From Planctomycetaceae bacterium (GTDB lineage: Bacteria > Planctomycetota > Planctomycetia > Planctomycetales > Planctomycetaceae): a DNA stretch of 8,944 nt. The DNA lies in NCBI GenBank assembly GCA_003503535.1, contig DOCI01000078.1:2735-11678 (forward strand), read 5' to 3'. Both the position numbers and the translations under genes were made by a program. Below the pieces are notes generated by a model. The model saw nothing but the letters and a program-made list of their open reading frames with translations. It was not told the DNA's origin and made no database searches. Positions 6,859-8,944 of this stretch are shown in pieces (within the stretch, counting starts at the first letter, position 1; every line of letters starts with the position of its first letter).

Positions 6859-8913
6859 ATGCAAAAACTACAATGCCGCTCGCTGTTGTTTGCCATCACC
6901 CTTTCCTTACTCGGTTCCCTGACGTCTTCTGTTCGTGCTGATGGACCTCAGGATAATATCCCGGGAGAAGTCCGAACCGTACCACCTGTGGGAATAACAC
7001 TGAGTGAACAGGACCATCAGGAATTAACCGCAGGTGTCGACCAACTCGATGGAATGATCGAGCAATTGCGAAAACGAAAAGATGCCCGCACCCCGGCTCT
7101 CCTCCCTGATGTTGAAATCTTCGCCCGAGCGTTACGACAGAATATCAGGCACTCGGAACTCTATTCGGATAACGAAGTCAAAGCGGCCAAATCGGTTTTA
7201 GCAGAGGGAAAGCGTCGAGCAGAGGCGTTACTGGAAGGGAAGGCTCCCTGGACGACTCAAACCGGTATGGTCGTCCGCGGCTATCGTTCCCGCATCGATA
7301 ACACCGTTCAGCCCTACGGCCTTGAAATTCCGCACAATTATTCCTTCGGACACAACGATAAATTTCGACTGGATCTCTGGTTTCATGGTCGCGGCGAAAA
7401 AACGCTTGAAACGAGTTTCATCAACCAGCGGATGAACCGTCGTGGACAATATCAGCCTGTCAACACATTTATTCTGCATCCCTACGGACGCTACAGCAAC
7501 GCCTTCAAATTCGCTGGCGAAGTCGATGTGCTCGAAGCTCTTGAGCATGCGAAACAGAATTATCGCATTGATGAACATCGCATCGCCGTCCGCGGATTTT
7601 CGATGGGCGGAGCAGGTTGCTGGCAGATGGCGGTGCACTATCCCGATCTCTTCTTCGCCGCCAATCCGGGAGCAGGTTTTGCCGAGACTCCCGAGTTCCT
7701 GAAATCCTTCCAGCAGGAAACGCTCAATCCAACCTGGTACGAACAAAAGCTCTGGCGAATGTACGACTGCACGGATAATGCTCTCAATCTCTATCAGTTA
7801 CCCGTGGTTGCTTATAGCGGAGAACTCGATATTCAAAAGCAGGCCGCAGATATTATGGAACAGGCGCTCGCAAAAGAGAATATGCGACTCACGCACATCA
7901 TCGGTCCGGAAACCAAACATGCGATTCATCCCGAATCGAACAAGATCATCACCGCAAAACTGGACAGTCTCGCAGAACACGTTTCGCTCGATCCTCCCCA
8001 ACAATTACGATTCATCACGCACACATTGAAGTACAACAAACTGCACTGGCTCACCGTCACCGGACTGGAACAGCACTGGGAACCGTCCCGCGTTTATGCC
8101 GAACTCGAACCCGAAAACAAACGCATTCTGGTTTCCGTTCAGGGTGTCACTGGACTGGAATTAAACTTCCCGGCTGGAACGTGCCCCTTTCCGCTGGATC
8201 AGAAAATCGAAATTCATCTCACCACCAAATATCAAAGTCGCCCATCGCTGCACAAGCAAATCCTGGAGTTGGATCGCCCGGGGACAGATCGTTCCTGGTC
8301 CTGTTCCTTGCGATGGGCAGGCCGACAGTGGGTTCAGCAGACCGTCGAACCAGCCGGGCTCAAAAAGAAGCACAACCTGCAGGGCCCCGTCGACGATGCC
8401 TTCATGGAGTCGTTTACCGTCGTATCCCCCACCGGAACCAGCTGGCACGATCAGGTTGGCGACTGGGCAAGCTCCGAACAAGAGCACTTCGTGCAAGAAT
8501 GGAGACGACACTTCCGCGGCGATGCAGTCGTAGTAGACGATACAAAACTGACCGACGACAAAATCGCCAACTCCAACCTCATTCTCTTCGGCGACCCGTC
8601 CAGCAATCAGTATCTGGCAAAGATCATCGACCGCCTTCCACTGGAGTGGACCGAAGAGAAATTGCTATTCAAAGGCAAATCCTACGATCCAGCCATCCAC
8701 GCCCCGATCCTCATTTTCCCAAACCCTGAAAACCCGAGCCGTTACGTCGTCCTCAACAGCGGATTCACCTACCGCGAATACGCCTACCTCAACAACGCCC
8801 GCCAGGTCCCCAAACTCCCCGACTGGGCAATCATCAACCTCAACACCAAACCGAATGCACTCTGGCCAGGGGAAGTAGTTGAGGCAGGGTTCTTTGATGA
8901 GTATTGGAGATAA
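6859..8913 (+). CDS. Secreted alpha/beta hydrolase (prolyl oligopeptidase-like) with extra C-terminal domain
   Basis: A 684-residue exported protein. Residues 1-27 are a signal peptide: hydrophobic core LLFAITLSLLGSL, likely cleavage VRA|D. A helical, charged region (about 48-128) comes next, then an alpha/beta hydrolase domain at about 135-375. The nucleophile elbow is GFSMGG with S248. The acid is probably D324 in YSGELD and the histidine H354 or H357 in TKHAIHPES. LDLWFHGRGE (171-180) is the likely oxyanion-side strand-loop. The family includes peptidases and esterases, so the substrate cannot be named. Residues about 380-684 form a second part: a beta-rich stretch, then a domain containing SFTVVSPTGTSWHD, GDAVVVDDTKLTDDKIANSN, LILFGDPSSNQ and a YVVLNSGFTYREYAYLNN block. 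I do not recognise it as a named domain. The gene is divergent from another secreted-protein gene. A plain TAA ends it, with no terminator visible before the window ends. Confidence 0.85.
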   Translation: MQKLQCRSLLFAITLSLLGSLTSSVRADGPQDNIPGEVRTVPPVGITLSEQDHQELTAGVDQLDGMIEQLRKRKDARTPALLPDVEIFARALRQNIRHSELYSDNEVKAAKSVLAEGKRRAEALLEGKAPWTTQTGMVVRGYRSRIDNTVQPYGLEIPHNYSFGHNDKFRLDLWFHGRGEKTLETSFINQRMNRRGQYQPVNTFILHPYGRYSNAFKFAGEVDVLEALEHAKQNYRIDEHRIAVRGFSMGGAGCWQMAVHYPDLFFAANPGAGFAETPEFLKSFQQETLNPTWYEQKLWRMYDCTDNALNLYQLPVVAYSGELDIQKQAADIMEQALAKENMRLTHIIGPETKHAIHPESNKIITAKLDSLAEHVSLDPPQQLRFITHTLKYNKLHWLTVTGLEQHWEPSRVYAELEPENKRILVSVQGVTGLELNFPAGTCPFPLDQKIEIHLTTKYQSRPSLHKQILELDRPGTDRSWSCSLRWAGRQWVQQTVEPAGLKKKHNLQGPVDDAFMESFTVVSPTGTSWHDQVGDWASSEQEHFVQEWRRHFRGDAVVVDDTKLTDDKIANSNLILFGDPSSNQYLAKIIDRLPLEWTEEKLLFKGKSYDPAIHAPILIFPNPENPSRYVVLNSGFTYREYAYLNNARQVPKLPDWAIINLNTKPNALWPGEVVEAGFFDEYWR

Positions 8914-8944
8914 CTGAGAACTAATACGGATTCTAATAAGAAAG

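Noticed and set aside
7228..7746. 172-codon minus-strand ORF inside the hydrolase gene
   Set aside because: It lies wholly opposite the catalytic domain, whose motifs are clear; it is a reverse-strand shadow.
8181..8729. 182-codon plus-strand ORF inside the hydrolase gene
   Set aside because: It is Arg/Pro/Ser-rich, typical of an out-of-frame reading of C-rich coding DNA, and overlaps the real frame.

Overview
The window looks like a chromosomal stretch from a planctomycete-like bacterium. That assignment is an inference. It rests on the gene style (a secreted HtrA-type protease, a large secreted alpha/beta hydrolase with an extra C-terminal domain, a secreted protein of unknown function, a SirB1-type transglutaminase-fold protein with TPR-like helices), the moderate GC content, and the dispersed arrangement of single genes on both strands. 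No rRNA, tRNA, CRISPR array, insertion sequence, integrase or phage gene was seen. The window reads as ordinary core and housekeeping DNA, not as a mobile or defence island.

Layout from left to right. Bases 1-86 carry no supportable gene. A SirB1/transglutaminase-fold TPR protein lies on the minus strand (87-1019), and behind it, also on the minus strand, a secreted trypsin-like protease with one PDZ domain (1226-2386). Across a 143-base divergent spacer, rfbC (rmlC; dTDP-4-dehydrorhamnose 3,5-epimerase, 2530-3078) runs on the plus strand. It ends tail-to-tail with a Maf-family nucleotide pyrophosphatase (3063-3716, minus), and the two coding ends overlap by 16 bases. After a 310-base divergent spacer with several inverted repeats comes a cardiolipin synthase with two HKD motifs (4027-5445, plus). 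A strong hairpin that can terminate in both directions separates it from a secreted protein of unknown function (5515-6552, minus). A 306-base divergent spacer with a GC-rich block and a possible 33-codon leader ORF then leads to a 684-residue secreted alpha/beta hydrolase (6859-8913, plus).

Functionally the genes are a loose set. Several concern the cell envelope: dTDP-rhamnose supply for surface polysaccharide, cardiolipin synthesis, and an exported protease for protein quality control. Two divergent genes encode exported proteins (5515-6552 and 6859-8913), and they may be co-regulated or may work on the same extracellular substrate, but nothing in the sequence proves this. No multi-gene operon is evident; almost every gene has its own upstream region. 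I did not find a convincing new biological system. The most interesting places are the 6553-6858 spacer with its possible small ORF, the two-part secreted hydrolase, the hairpin in the cls leader, and the divergent Maf protein.
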